A DNA stretch of 64,000 nt, taken from positions 62,001 through 126,000 of the forward strand of contig NZ_DASTAT010000018.1 in NCBI RefSeq assembly GCF_035712445.1. The letters run 5' to 3'. The notes under the pieces are model-generated. The model was not told where the DNA came from and ran no database searches. It was given only the letters and a program-made list of their open reading frames with translations. Positions 18,633 through 27,847 of the stretch are shown in pieces. The DNA comes from Oligoflexus sp. (GTDB lineage: Bacteria > Bdellovibrionota_B > Oligoflexia > Oligoflexales > Oligoflexaceae). Every line of letters begins with the position of its first letter. Within the stretch, counting starts at the first letter, position 1. Made by a program: the position numbers and the translations under genes.

Positions 18633-20093
18633 ATGCACGAGAATATACTCCAGGCTGGAATCGCCTCGCCGGGTCGTCCTCTCTTCGAACAGATGGCCGC
18701 GCGCTTAGGTGTTCCTCGCCTTTATGACTATCAAGTGGAAGCCGTTACCGAAGTTTTGAACGGACACGATTGTTTCGTCGTCGTCCCGACCGGTGGCGGC
18801 AAAAGCTTTTGTTATCTCATTCCCGCTCTGGTTTCCCCTGGCCTTGTGCTGGTGGTGTCGCCGCTCATCGCCCTGATGCGCGATCAGCAGCGTCAGCTGC
18901 AGGAACTTTCCATTCCTTCATTGTCCTTCGACAGCATGATGTCGATGGATGAAAAACGCGAAGCGCGGGAGAAGATTCTCGCCCAGAAGCTGAAAGTCCT
19001 TTACGTATCACCGGAGCGTCTGGCTTTGCCTGGCTTCCGTGATCTTTTGAAGGATCTTCCTCTGGCTCTGATTGCCATTGATGAGGCGCACTGCGTGCAT
19101 CAATGGGGTATGGGCTTCCGCGCCGAGTATCGCCGCCTGGGCACCTATCTCGATGAGATCGGCCCCGCGCCGCGCATGGCTTTGACGGCCACCGTCACGG
19201 CGGATGAACGCCGCGAGATCATCCGCATCCTGGGCATGCGGGAACCCAAACAGATCTTGCGCGCGGCGCCACGCGATAACCTTGAACTCATCGTGCATCG
19301 ACACGATAAGGTGGATTCGCAGAAGCTGCGGGTCGTGGAAAGCCTGAAGGAAGCGGAAGGGCAGGGTATCGTCTATGCCGCGACCAGGAAGTCCGCCGAA
19401 GAGATGTTCCATAAGCTCAGGCAGGCGAAAATTCCGGTCGGCCTTTACCATGGCGGCATGCGGAATGATGAACGCATGCGGGCGCAGGAGGCTTTTTGCG
19501 AGCAGAAACTGCAGGTGATGGTCGCCACCAAAGCCTTCGGCATGGGCATCAACCTGCCTTCGATTCGCTATGTTTATCATGCAAACATGCCATGCTCGGT
19601 CGAGTCCTATACTCAGGAAATCGGCCGGGCCGGACGCGACGGTGCTCAGGCCCTCTGTCATCTGCATTATGGCCCGCGCGATTATTACATTCAAAAGTTC
19701 ATGATCGAGAAAAGCTATCCGACCGAGATGGATCTTTTGAAGGTCCACGGCATACTGCTCGATCTTTTTCAGCAGCGCAGCGGCTATCGCGAGACGGAAC
19801 TTTTGCAGAAGCTCGTTGTGCAAACCGATCTGGATCGCGATACGATTCGGACCGCTATGGATTTTCTGTATCGCGAGCAGGCCTTCTGCCTCACGGACCT
19901 GCCGCCCGAGAGCAGCATCTTCGGGGATTGGGAATCCTTTGTGACCGCAGGGGATGATGCCCATACTCTGGATAGCCTTTTACAAGCTCTCCGCAAGCAG
20001 GTAGCATGGAAATTCGATAAGCTCAACGCCATGCACAAACTTGTCAAGCAGGCGAGCTGCCCGCGACTTTACATCGAAGGTTACTTCCGCTGA
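18633..20093 (+). CDS. Short RecQ-family ATP-dependent DNA helicase
   Basis: 486 aa from the ATG with CAGGAAG upstream; earlier in-frame starts at 18585 and 18612 exist. Motifs: YQVEAV (motif 0), VVPTGGGKSFCYLIP (I), VVSPLIALMRDQ (Ia), DEAHCVHQWGMGFRAEYRR (II plus aromatic loop), ALTATVT (III), KAFGMGINLPSIRYV (V) and EIGRAGRDG (VI). It ends ASCPRLYIEGYFR, at the first Cys region of the RecQ zinc module, so the remaining Cys, the winged-helix RQC and HRDC are absent. It unwinds DNA 3'-5' by family; the loss of RQC could change substrate choice. Confidence 0.9.
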   Translation: MHENILQAGIASPGRPLFEQMAARLGVPRLYDYQVEAVTEVLNGHDCFVVVPTGGGKSFCYLIPALVSPGLVLVVSPLIALMRDQQRQLQELSIPSLSFDSMMSMDEKREAREKILAQKLKVLYVSPERLALPGFRDLLKDLPLALIAIDEAHCVHQWGMGFRAEYRRLGTYLDEIGPAPRMALTATVTADERREIIRILGMREPKQILRAAPRDNLELIVHRHDKVDSQKLRVVESLKEAEGQGIVYAATRKSAEEMFHKLRQAKIPVGLYHGGMRNDERMRAQEAFCEQKLQVMVATKAFGMGINLPSIRYVYHANMPCSVESYTQEIGRAGRDGAQALCHLHYGPRDYYIQKFMIEKSYPTEMDLLKVHGILLDLFQQRSGYRETELLQKLVVQTDLDRDTIRTAMDFLYREQAFCLTDLPPESSIFGDWESFVTAGDDAHTLDSLLQALRKQVAWKFDKLNAMHKLVKQASCPRLYIEGYFR

Positions 20094-20132
20094 AGAGACG
20101 CCCGAGGCAGCCCACAAGAGGGAGCGATTCTC

Positions 20133-20912
20133 GTGAAAATTACGATTTTGGGCTCGGGTACGTCCACAGGCGTGCCGGTCATTGGCTGTCCCTGTGCTGT
20201 CTGTAGGAGCCCGGATATTCGCAATAAGAGGACCCGTGCCTCGATAGCGGTGCAAGAGGGTTCCGAAACCCTGCTCATCGATACCTCTCCCGAAATGCGG
20301 CTGCAGGTCCTGGCGGCCGGCATCGTCGATATCTCCGCAGTTCTGTACACGCACACGCATGCCGATCACACGCAGGGCTTCGATGATCTGCGCGGCTTTT
20401 ACTTTCGCAGCCGCAAGGCTGTGGACTGCTATCTGATGGAAGAGTATCACGCCGAATTTCGGGAACGCTTCCGCTACGCATTTGAGGACACGGGCTATCA
20501 AGGCGCTACGCCCCAGGTCAACCTGAAAGCCATGCCGCTCAATCAGTTTAACCTGGGCAGCTTCGTCATTGAGCCGGTCCGCCTTCCGCATGGCCATGTC
20601 AACACCTGCGGGTTTCGCTTCGGAAACTTCGTCTATGCCACGGATTTCAAACGCTTCCCCGCGGATGTCATCGAAAAGTGGCGCGGACACATTCATACCA
20701 TGGTGGCCAGTGGAATTCATTTTGGCACCCATAAGGCTCACAGTGTCATCCCGGAAACCATTGAACTCTTTCGCCAACTCGGCGTGAAACGCGGCATCAT
20801 TTCCCATCTGGCCCATGATGTGGACTATGCCAAACATAACGCAGAAATGCCGCCGGGCGTGGAGCTGGCTTACGATGGAATGACGATTGACCTGGGGGCT
20901 ACCGTATCGTAA
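20133..20912 (+). CDS. Metallo-beta-lactamase-fold hydrolase, PhnP-like
   Basis: 259 aa from a GTG with GGGAGCG upstream. The N-terminus GSGTSTGVPVIGCPCAVCRS carries the Cys-rich zinc site seen in PhnP-type phosphodiesterases. The metal-binding THTHADHTQG, LPHGH, YATDF and SHLAHD follow in family order. PhnP cleaves cyclic ribosyl phosphates in phosphonate use; no phn genes are nearby, so the substrate here is uncertain. It starts 39 nt after the recQ-like gene. Confidence 0.85.
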   Translation: MKITILGSGTSTGVPVIGCPCAVCRSPDIRNKRTRASIAVQEGSETLLIDTSPEMRLQVLAAGIVDISAVLYTHTHADHTQGFDDLRGFYFRSRKAVDCYLMEEYHAEFRERFRYAFEDTGYQGATPQVNLKAMPLNQFNLGSFVIEPVRLPHGHVNTCGFRFGNFVYATDFKRFPADVIEKWRGHIHTMVASGIHFGTHKAHSVIPETIELFRQLGVKRGIISHLAHDVDYAKHNAEMPPGVELAYDGMTIDLGATVS

Positions 20913-20981
20913 GAACGTGCGGTGATCGCGAGGGGCAATCACAGCGTTTTTTGAGACATTTTAAGGCAAAGGTCAGCACGT

Positions 20982-22088
20982 ATGATCATCGGTGTTCCCA
21001 AGGAAATTAAGAACCGCGAGAATCGAGTGGCCATCGTTCCAGGTGGCGTAAAAATGTTGGTGGACGCAGGCCATCGAGTGTTGGTCGAAAAAAGTGCCGG
21101 TCTCGGCGCTGGGATCCCTGACGAAAAATATTTGGCCGCCGGGGCCACGATGATCGGATCCGCCGCAGAAATCTGGGGCAGCGCCGACATGATCATCAAA
21201 GTGAAAGAGCCGATCGCGCAGGAATTCGCCCTGATGCGCAAAGGCCAGATTCTTTATACCTACCTTCACCTCGCAGCGGCTCAGGAACTGGGTCATGAAC
21301 TGGTGAAGCGCGGCGTGAACTCGATCGCCTATGAAACCATTCAGCTCGCCAACGGCTCCTTGCCCTTGCTGACGCCGATGAGTGAAGTCGCCGGCCGCAT
21401 GTCGGTCCAGGTCGGTGCGCAGTGCCTCCAGAAGCATTCCGGTGGCAAAGGCCTTCTGCTCGGCGGCGTTCCCGGTGTGCGTCGCGGTCGCGTTTCGATC
21501 GTGGGCGGCGGCGTTGTCGGCGTGCATGCCGCGAAGATGGCGATCGGCCTGGGCGCTCGCGTCACCATCCTCGATGTGAATGCCGCGCGCCTTGCTTATC
21601 TTGATGATATCTTCGGCCATGACATCGACACCATGATGTCGAACCCTGAAAATATCGCCGACGCTGTTGCGGAATCTGACCTCGTCGTCGGTGCGGTTCT
21701 GATCGCCGGTGCGAAAGCCCCGCGCCTTGTGACCCGTGACATGGTTCGTACGATGGAGCCAGGTTCGGCTATCGTCGACGTTGCGATCGACCAGGGCGGC
21801 TGTATTGAAACGATTCGTCCCACCACGCACGACAATCCCGTGTTCGTGGAAGAAAACGTTCTGCACTACGGTGTGACGAACATTCCGGGTGACGTTCCCA
21901 AGACTTCGACCTATGCGCTCACCAACGTGACGCTGAAATATGCGATGGAACTCGCGAACAAAGGCCTCGAAAAGGCTCTGCGCGATTCGCCGGCTTTGAC
22001 TTTGGGACTCAACACCTATCAAGGCAAGGTCACGTACGGTGCGGTTGCGGAAGCCCTCGGTCTTCCCTATGAGCGCGTAACTTTCTAA
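20982..22088 (+). CDS. ald: Alanine dehydrogenase
   Basis: 368 aa, standard length. [20 protein letters not shown] start, substrate-binding Lys in MIIKVKEPI, catalytic His in YTYLHLAA, and the NAD-binding [17 protein letters not shown] (about residues 174-190). It interconverts alanine and pyruvate with NAD and ammonia. The similar transhydrogenase alpha subunit is excluded by the length and lack of membrane segments. It appears to be a single-gene unit. Confidence 0.95.
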   Translation: MIIGVPKEIKNRENRVAIVPGGVKMLVDAGHRVLVEKSAGLGAGIPDEKYLAAGATMIGSAAEIWGSADMIIKVKEPIAQEFALMRKGQILYTYLHLAAAQELGHELVKRGVNSIAYETIQLANGSLPLLTPMSEVAGRMSVQVGAQCLQKHSGGKGLLLGGVPGVRRGRVSIVGGGVVGVHAAKMAIGLGARVTILDVNAARLAYLDDIFGHDIDTMMSNPENIADAVAESDLVVGAVLIAGAKAPRLVTRDMVRTMEPGSAIVDVAIDQGGCIETIRPTTHDNPVFVEENVLHYGVTNIPGDVPKTSTYALTNVTLKYAMELANKGLEKALRDSPALTLGLNTYQGKVTYGAVAEALGLPYERVTF

Positions 22089-22141
22089 TTTCCAGCCTCC
22101 AAGGGGCCTTTCGGGGCCCCCTGCACAAGGTTCCTCTTCCC

Positions 22142-23002
22142 ATGGATATGACCTACACACTGATCGACTCCGGAAACTTTCAAAAGCTTGAACAGGTTGG
22201 ACCTTATCGCATGGTGCGTCCCTCGCCCCAGGCCGTGTGGACCCCCAGGCTCGGTGAAGAACAATGGAACCGTGTGGATGCGCGCTATGCACGCTTCAGC
22301 GGTGGTGATGGCAAATGGACCTTCTTCAATAAGAAGATGAAGGATCAGTTTGTTATAGATTACGGTGGACTGAGGCTGCAGATGGACCTGACCGACTTTG
22401 GTCACCTTGGGCTGTTCGCCGAGCAGGCGAGCAACTGGCAGCGCATCCGTAAGCTTTGCTATGATGGCTCCCGCGAGGGTCGTGAATTTCACGTTCTGAA
22501 TCTTTTCGCCTATACCGGCGGTTCGACCCTGGCGGCCGCGCAGGGCGGAGCGAAGGTCGCTCATGTCGATGCCTCGAAAACTTCGGTCGCGTGGGCCCGG
22601 CAGAATGCGGAGCTGAACGAACTCGCTTCGGCGGAAATTCGCTGGCTCGTCGAGGATGTTCAAAAGTATGTCGCGCGCGAAGTGCGGCGCGAGAAAAAAT
22701 ATCACGGTATCATTCTTGATCCTCCCAGCTTTGGCCGCGGCACGAAGAATGAAGTCTGGAAGATCGAAGAGCACCTTGTGCCTTTGCTTGATGGGCTGAA
22801 AGAACTTTTGGCGCCGGATTTCAAATTCATTCTCTTGAGTTCGCACTCCAACGGCTATACGCCCGTGGCCATGCGGAATCTCCTTTTGCCGCTGATCGGC
22901 CCGGTTCCGGGACGTTTTATCGAAGAGGAAATGCTGGTTCGGGAAAAGGATTCCGGTCGGGCTTTGCCCAGCGGATCCAACACCTGGTTTATTCGGGATT
23001 AA
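22142..23002 (+). CDS. Class I SAM-dependent methyltransferase, RlmI/RlmK-like
   Basis: 286 aa. SAM site LNLFAYTGGSTLAAAQGGAKVAH (split here as FAYTGGSTLAAAQGGA) near residue 125, HVDASK, and the catalytic LDPPSFGRG at about 197. This set is typical of 23S rRNA cytosine-C5 methyltransferases of the RlmI/RlmK C-terminal type; the PUA and THUMP parts are missing. The upstream ribosome-binding site is weak and the ATG two codons later is an alternative. It is 1 nt from the next RNA methyltransferase gene. Confidence 0.85.
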   Translation: MDMTYTLIDSGNFQKLEQVGPYRMVRPSPQAVWTPRLGEEQWNRVDARYARFSGGDGKWTFFNKKMKDQFVIDYGGLRLQMDLTDFGHLGLFAEQASNWQRIRKLCYDGSREGREFHVLNLFAYTGGSTLAAAQGGAKVAHVDASKTSVAWARQNAELNELASAEIRWLVEDVQKYVAREVRREKKYHGIILDPPSFGRGTKNEVWKIEEHLVPLLDGLKELLAPDFKFILLSSHSNGYTPVAMRNLLLPLIGPVPGRFIEEEMLVREKDSGRALPSGSNTWFIRD

Positions 23003-23003
23003 C

Positions 23004-23795
23004 ATGATCACCATCACAAGCCCCCAGAATCAGAAGATCAAGGATGTCATCAAACTGCGGGAAAGCAAGGCGCGGAGGCAGACCGGGCTTTTCGTTCTGG
23101 AAGGCGCGCGGGAAATCGATCGCGCGCTGGCGAGTGCTTATGTTCTGAGATCCCTTTACGTCTGTCATGACGTTTTAAGCCCCGAGGCCCGGGACCTGAG
23201 CACCCGTATCGACGACAGGCTGAAGCTGAACATCACGAGCGAGGTCTTTGCCAAGCTCGCTGTGCGTGAAGGCAGTGATGGTCTGGTTGCGGTTTTGGAG
23301 CAGAAGACTTTTGATTTCACAAGCCTTCCGAATAAACCCGATCCCTGGCTCTTGGTGCTGGAAAACATCGAAAAACCCGGGAATTTCGGAGCGCTCGCGC
23401 GCAGCGCGGATGGGGCCGGCGTGGATGCCATCGTCGTGCTCGATCCCAAGGCCGATCCTTATAATCCAAATGCTTTGCGGGCCAGTGTGGGCGCTCTATT
23501 CACCCGGCCTTTGATCATCACCGATCATGAAACTTTCGCGGCCTACTGCGCGCAGAAGAAGATTCGGATTCTGACCGCATCCCCTTTTGCGGAAGCCTAT
23601 CATTTCCAGGCCGATCTGCGAGGTCCTTTGGCTATCGTACTCGGATCCGAGGCCTGGGGTCTTTCCCCGGCCTGGAGCAAGCTTGAAAATATTCCGGTGA
23701 AGATTCCGATGCAGGGCCTTGCCGACTCTTTGAATGTGTCGGTGGCGGGCGCCGTTATTCTCTATGAGGCCCTGCGGCAGCGTTGGACGCCGTAA
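23004..23795 (+). CDS. TrmH/SpoU-family RNA 2'-O-methyltransferase
   Basis: 263 aa. The N-terminal substrate-binding domain starts ITSPQNQKIKDVIKLRESKARR and FVLEGAREI. The three SpoU motifs are present: NIEKPGNFGALARSADG, IVLGSEAWGLS and MQGLADSLNVSVAGAVILYE, which form the trefoil knot that binds SAM. It likely methylates a ribose in rRNA. It overlaps functionally with its methyltransferase neighbour, with which it forms an operon; the stop codon directly abuts that of the convergent cytochrome gene. Confidence 0.92.
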   Translation: MITITSPQNQKIKDVIKLRESKARRQTGLFVLEGAREIDRALASAYVLRSLYVCHDVLSPEARDLSTRIDDRLKLNITSEVFAKLAVREGSDGLVAVLEQKTFDFTSLPNKPDPWLLVLENIEKPGNFGALARSADGAGVDAIVVLDPKADPYNPNALRASVGALFTRPLIITDHETFAAYCAQKKIRILTASPFAEAYHFQADLRGPLAIVLGSEAWGLSPAWSKLENIPVKIPMQGLADSLNVSVAGAVILYEALRQRWTP

Positions 23796-24227
23796 TCACT
23801 CGGCGGGCTTGCCTTTGCCCTTGCCAGGAGGCAGTTCGCTCAAGGCGGCGACGATGGCTTCCAGGTCCACTTCCTTGGTGTCTTTCAGACCCGCCATATC
23901 CGGAACTGAGGCAATCGCCATGTTCAGTTTATTCATCTGGGTTTTACCGATTTCAGACTCTTCGAATTTCCCGTGACAGCTCGCGCAGAGCTTCGCGTAA
24001 AGATCCTTGCCGGTCAAAGCCATCGCAGGATCCACAGGCGGCATGGTCGGATCCACGGGCGGCTTGGCCGCGGGGTCGCCTTCGTCCGCGACCGCATCGC
24101 CGGTGCCGGGTTGCGCCTCGGACGTCAGGTCCCTGTTCCGGCGGCCCTTGCTCTCGCTTTCCAAAAGTCCGCAGGACATCAACATCATGGAAAGACAGCC
24201 GATCATGCTCATGTACTTAACTTTCAT
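23796..24227 (-). CDS. Cytochrome c-type lipoprotein
   Basis: 143 aa. Signal peptide ends LMSC, with Cys19 the probable lipid site. An acidic, proline-rich linker (PPVDPTMPPVDPAM) leads to a small c-type domain with heme motif CASCHG at about residue 81-86. VPDM at about 108 could supply the axial Met. It is expected to be an outer-membrane or inner-membrane anchored periplasmic electron carrier, but no oxidase or reductase lies next to it. AGAGGGAC precedes ATG. It may be cotranscribed with the EF-hand lipoprotein gene. Confidence 0.85.
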   Translation of the reverse strand: MKVKYMSMIGCLSMMLMSCGLLESESKGRRNRDLTSEAQPGTGDAVADEGDPAAKPPVDPTMPPVDPAMALTGKDLYAKLCASCHGKFEESEIGKTQMNKLNMAIASVPDMAGLKDTKEVDLEAIVAALSELPPGKGKGKPAE

Positions 24228-24257
24228 GGTCCCTCTCCTATCGTGGTCACTCGATGG

Positions 24258-24923
24258 TTAAAGCGTTGCGGTCTGCGTTTCGACTGTCACAAGCAGGCCT
24301 TTCAGTTCTTCGATCTCAGCCTTCAAGGCTTCCAGGCTGTCTTTCAGAAGCGCATGAAGCTTCTCCCGCTCATCGGCAGCCACAGCGCGGCAGGCTTCCA
24401 GATCGGCCGCCAGGTCCTCGTCCGAACCCTGGCCACGCACCTGGGAGCAGGCGGCTTTAATCCGCTCACGAGCAGCCTGTCGTGCCGCCCGCAGTTCTTC
24501 ATGTTTGTCCTGGATGGCTTCCTTGATCTTCTGGCCCATGGATTCCAAGGCGGCTTTTTTCTCGTCATCGCTGACGGATCCATCCGCGTCCTTGTCCACT
24601 TCGCTTTTCAGTTCGGCCTTCATCTCATCCTTCAAGGATTTCAGCTCGGCGCGCAGACTGGCTTTCTCGGCCTCGCTCAGCTGACCGTCGCCATCCGCAT
24701 CCGCCTTGGCCAAAAGTTCCTTGCGCATGTCACTCGTGGATTTGATCTGGGTGCCCAGGACTTCGGTCTGAGCGTCTTTAGAGAGATTGAAGTAGACGGC
24801 TTCCACATCCGCAGGACCTTCCTCTTCGGACTCCGAAGAGGGTGGAGTATTACACGCGAGTAACAATACAATGGATCCATACACAAAGAGTGGCTGGATG
24901 ATGGACTGCGGTTTCATTTTCAT
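24258..24923 (-). CDS. EF-hand lipoprotein with coiled-coil helices
   Basis: 221 aa. Signal peptide with LLAC lipobox (Cys24). Two EF-hand calcium loops, DADGDGQLSEAE (about 75) and DKDADGSVSDDE (about 110), each with the Asp/Gly/Glu positions expected. The rest is long charged helices (LRAELKSLKDEMKAELKSEV, EEIEELKGL) likely to form coiled coil. Probable calcium-responsive envelope protein. It diverges from the regulator gene at 25202, sharing a 278-nt spacer with the paired element at 25039-25128. Confidence 0.85.
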   Translation of the reverse strand: MKMKPQSIIQPLFVYGSIVLLLACNTPPSSESEEEGPADVEAVYFNLSKDAQTEVLGTQIKSTSDMRKELLAKADADGDGQLSEAEKASLRAELKSLKDEMKAELKSEVDKDADGSVSDDEKKAALESMGQKIKEAIQDKHEELRAARQAARERIKAACSQVRGQGSDEDLAADLEACRAVAADEREKLHALLKDSLEALKAEIEELKGLLVTVETQTATL

Positions 24924-25038
24924 TGGTCCCTCCAGGAATTGAAAACCGTAGTGACACTATCGGACCTCGCTGGGAAAATTTTAAAGACGGCTCCCTTCGA
25001 AAGTCATAACAGGGCCTTGCCTGCCCTCATTTGACCCG

Positions 25039-25128
25039 TACACAAATTTTCAGGGTGTCATTTCCAATGATTTTGATAAGTGAAGCGAAAACAGTGGGTT
25101 GGAAAAATATTTTGTACACAAAAAGTGC
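25039..25128 (+). promoter_or_regulatory. Paired TACACA regulatory element upstream of the TIGR02147 regulator
   Basis: Distal half TACACAAATTTTCAGGGTG at 25039-25057 and proximal half TACACAAAAAGTGC at 25115-25128, 76 nt apart, 87 nt before the TTG start. Nearly the same two halves occur at 28900-29015 and 29776-29866 on the other strand. A GGTTGGAAAAA stretch between the halves also recurs in the second copy. I infer a protein-binding site; the bound factor is unknown. Confidence 0.6.
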
Positions 25129-25201
25129 TAAAGTTTTGAATAAAAAATCCGATAAGTACACCAGACCCTCGATTCATGCGTCAGAGTAATGGAGCTTTAG
25201 A

Positions 25202-26053
25202 TTGAAGAAGCCAGGACTAAAAGAGATCGTGAAGAAGGATGTGAAGCCGAGTGCCTATCTCGACTATCGCCTCTTCTTCAAGGCGCTCTATGAGCACAGA
25301 AAAGAGGCGGGCGAGTATTCCTATCAAAAATTTGCTGAGGACCTTGGTTTCAAAGCCACGACCGTCATGCACCAGATCGTTCATGGCTATCGTCCCCTGA
25401 CGGACAAGGCCGCAGTGAGCGTCATAGAAAAGCTGGACCTTGAAGCCGCTGAGGCTCATTATCTGAGCGCCCTCGTATCCTTCTGCAACGCGAAGACCTC
25501 GGTCAAGCGCGAGGAATACTTTCAAAAGCTGCAGACGCTCAAAAGGAAAACGCTGCCCGATGAGCTCGACAAGGATATGCTGGAATACTTCTCGGTCTGG
25601 TATAATCCTGTGATCTGGGAATTGATTGGCACTCAAGGCTTCCAAGCGGATGTGAACTGGATTGCCAAGCGCATCATCCCGAACCTGAAGCCGGCTCAGG
25701 TCAAGACCAGCCTGGAACTTCTGGAACGGCTCAACCTGATCGTCTTTGATCCGGAACTAAAAACCTATCGCCAGACCAAAGACCGCGTGAGCACGGGTCA
25801 CCGCATCAAAGGTATGGCGCTAGTCAGTTACCACAGCAGTATGATCGATCACGCCAAGGCAGCTTTGACTTCCATCAGCGGCCAGCGGCGTGACGTGAGT
25901 GCTGTGACTGTCAGTGTGAATGAAGAAACCGCGAAGAAATTGCGCGCGATGATCCACACGTTCCAACTGCAACTCCTGGATGAAGCGGATCGGGCCGGAG
26001 TCGGCGATGAGATCTATCAGATTAACATCCAACTCTTTCCCTTTACCGAGTGA
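25202..26053 (+). CDS. TIGR02147-family protein, putative transcriptional regulator
   Basis: 283 aa from a TTG start with GGAG 7 nt upstream. The family pattern is clear: YLDYRLFFKALYEHRK, then a helix-turn-helix-like SYQKFAEDLGFKATTVMHQI followed by VHGYRPLTDKA, then EAHYLSALVSF, and a C-terminal domain starting FSVWYNPVIWEL. This family is known mainly from Fibrobacter, Bdellovibrio and relatives as expanded paralog sets of unknown function. It is followed after 8 nt by a DUF4382 lipoprotein gene. Autoregulation through the upstream element is my inference. Confidence 0.85.
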   Translation: MKKPGLKEIVKKDVKPSAYLDYRLFFKALYEHRKEAGEYSYQKFAEDLGFKATTVMHQIVHGYRPLTDKAAVSVIEKLDLEAAEAHYLSALVSFCNAKTSVKREEYFQKLQTLKRKTLPDELDKDMLEYFSVWYNPVIWELIGTQGFQADVNWIAKRIIPNLKPAQVKTSLELLERLNLIVFDPELKTYRQTKDRVSTGHRIKGMALVSYHSSMIDHAKAALTSISGQRRDVSAVTVSVNEETAKKLRAMIHTFQLQLLDEADRAGVGDEIYQINIQLFPFTE

Positions 26054-26061
26054 GGGCACGA

Positions 26062-26928
26062 ATGCTGAAGGATATAGTCAACATCATGAAGGCCGCAGTG
26101 TGCGTGCTCGTTATCGACGCCTGTGGAGGAACCCTTGGCGGCAATCCCGAAATAACGGATCCTGATAGCCAGCAGCCTCCTGATCCTGCAAAGTCTCCGG
26201 CCCTGACCTTCTCGATCACCGATGCCCCGGTGGAAGAGGCGCGGCATGTGTATATCTCTGTGGAAAGCATTCAGGTTGCGCAGGCTGAAGGCAGCTGGAT
26301 CAGCATTCCTTTGGAAACTGATGCGGAAATCGACCTGCTGCAGCTGCAGAACGGAGCCACCGAGCTGCTGGCCTCCATCGAGGATCTACCGGCTGGAACC
26401 TATACCCAGACCCGTTTAATCCTGGCCGAGGAAGCCCCTGGACGCCTGGTTGATAACGAGGGCGTGGAACACTCGCTCGTGATTCCAAGCGGCTCGGAGT
26501 CGGGCTTGAAACTTATGACCAGCTTTACCAAGGTTGATGGCGAGCCCATGGCCTTCACGATCGACTTCGACCTGCGCAAGTCCATCAAGTCCGCCGGCAA
26601 CGGCAGCAAGAGCAAATATCTTCTGAAACCCGTCCTGCGCATGACCGACGACCGCAAGTCCGGCAGCGCCGCGGGTGAAGGTGAGAACGGTTCCGTGGTC
26701 TGCGTTTACGCCGATGGCGCGACCAAGGACAGCGATGACTCCTGTGAAAACGCCATCACCTCGACCACTGTTAAGAATGGTCAGTTCAAGCTCGCCTTCC
26801 TTGAGCCTGGAACCTATGACCTGCGAGTCTTCCGTAACAAGACTGCGGTCGGTGACGTCGATGACGTCGTGGTCAAAGCGGGAAGCAGCGATAATAATGA
26901 CGAGGATACAAAGGTCAAACTGCCTTAA
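26062..26928 (+). CDS. DUF4382 lipoprotein
   Basis: 288 aa from the ATG that follows TGAGGG; a GTG 12 nt earlier overlaps the previous stop. Signal peptide ends IDAC, so Cys18 is probably lipidated. Residues about 45-190 match DUF4382: LTFSITDAPVEEARHVYISV, SIEDLPAGTYTQTRL, and KYLLKPVLRM. Residues 200-288 look like a prealbumin-type beta sandwich (KLAFLEPGTYDLRVF), often used in surface proteins. It is the second gene of the regulator operon. Confidence 0.85.
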   Translation: MLKDIVNIMKAAVCVLVIDACGGTLGGNPEITDPDSQQPPDPAKSPALTFSITDAPVEEARHVYISVESIQVAQAEGSWISIPLETDAEIDLLQLQNGATELLASIEDLPAGTYTQTRLILAEEAPGRLVDNEGVEHSLVIPSGSESGLKLMTSFTKVDGEPMAFTIDFDLRKSIKSAGNGSKSKYLLKPVLRMTDDRKSGSAAGEGENGSVVCVYADGATKDSDDSCENAITSTTVKNGQFKLAFLEPGTYDLRVFRNKTAVGDVDDVVVKAGSSDNNDEDTKVKLP

Positions 26929-26972
26929 AAATAGATTCCAGCTCGTTCGCCTAAGACACATTGGAGAAAAAA

Positions 26973-27767
26973 ATGAAACCATGGCCAAACCTGGTTATTG
27001 GACTCGGGATGATTTTGTCCATCAGCTGCTCGAAGGGTAAGTTTTCGGAAGACAAGAATGCGGGTGACAACTACGACATCAAGATCGTGGATCCCAATGC
27101 AGACGCCACAGCCGCTCCTGGCACCACAACGGCCACGGTAGAGGGTCCGGACGCCGGTGTGGACAGCAAGGATTCAGGCGGCGGAGCAGGGACCGGCGCC
27201 GATGCCGGTGACAGCGGCAGCGGGAAGGGTGGAACCACCACCGGCACGGGGGGTGATGACAGCACGGATTCATCGGATGGCACCAGCGGCAAAGGTTCCG
27301 ATAAGGGCAGCGACAAGGGAAACGGCAAAGAAGCCGGGAAAGGCGGTGATGCTGATGCCGGAGAATGCGCCTCCGCGGCCGGTATCAATAAGAGTCGCGT
27401 CAAAGTCAGTGGCAATCAAAAGAGTCTGACCATGGCCCCTGGTGATGCCTTTGCCTTGAAGGTGACCGGCAATCAAAACGTCGTGAACCTGAAGATGACC
27501 GGCGACGCTCCCGGTGCACGCGTATCGGCCATCTGCCTTTTCCTGGCTGGAAATCAGAGTCATGTGACCATGGATATCGGCGTCTCGGTGGGCAGGATCT
27601 TTATCAAAGCTCGCGGCAACAAGGCTTTGGTCGAGGGTTCCATCAGCAAGGACGGCGTGATCGAAAATCTTCAGGTCGATGCCAATGGCAATCAGCCGAG
27701 CATTGTCATGAAAGGTGAGGGAACCTATCCCTGTGATCAGGCGGCTGTCTCGTGTCAGAAGCCTTGA
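26973..27767 (+). CDS. GNQ-repeat lipoprotein A
   Basis: 264 aa; ATG preceded by TTGGAG. Signal peptide ends SISC (Cys19). Residues about 45-135 are low complexity Gly/Ser/Asp/Lys (GSDKGSDKGNGKEAGKG), a probable surface spacer. Residues 140-260 are beta-rich with a repeated GNQ or GNK turn (SGNQKSL, TGNQNVV, AGNQSHV, RGNKALV, NGNQPSI) about every 20 residues, resembling a small beta-helix or DUF3060-like fold. Cys pairs may form disulfides. It is a clear paralog of the protein at 27848-28771 and the last gene of the regulator operon. Confidence 0.8.
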   Translation: MKPWPNLVIGLGMILSISCSKGKFSEDKNAGDNYDIKIVDPNADATAAPGTTTATVEGPDAGVDSKDSGGGAGTGADAGDSGSGKGGTTTGTGGDDSTDSSDGTSGKGSDKGSDKGNGKEAGKGGDADAGECASAAGINKSRVKVSGNQKSLTMAPGDAFALKVTGNQNVVNLKMTGDAPGARVSAICLFLAGNQSHVTMDIGVSVGRIFIKARGNKALVEGSISKDGVIENLQVDANGNQPSIVMKGEGTYPCDQAAVSCQKP

Positions 27768-27792
27768 TCCTTCTTTAGGCTCAAAGGAAGAA

Positions 27793-27821
27793 GCGGAATC
27801 CCGGTGGGGTTCCGCTTTTTT
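27793..27821 (+). terminator. Terminator of the regulator-lipoprotein operon
   Basis: GCGGAATCCC (27793-27802) pairs with GGGGTTCCGC (27806-27815), followed by TTTTTT. Preceded by AA-rich sequence, so it may work in both directions between the convergent paralogs. Confidence 0.85.
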
Positions 27822-27847
27822 CATACTGCATCGAGGGACTTCAGAGA

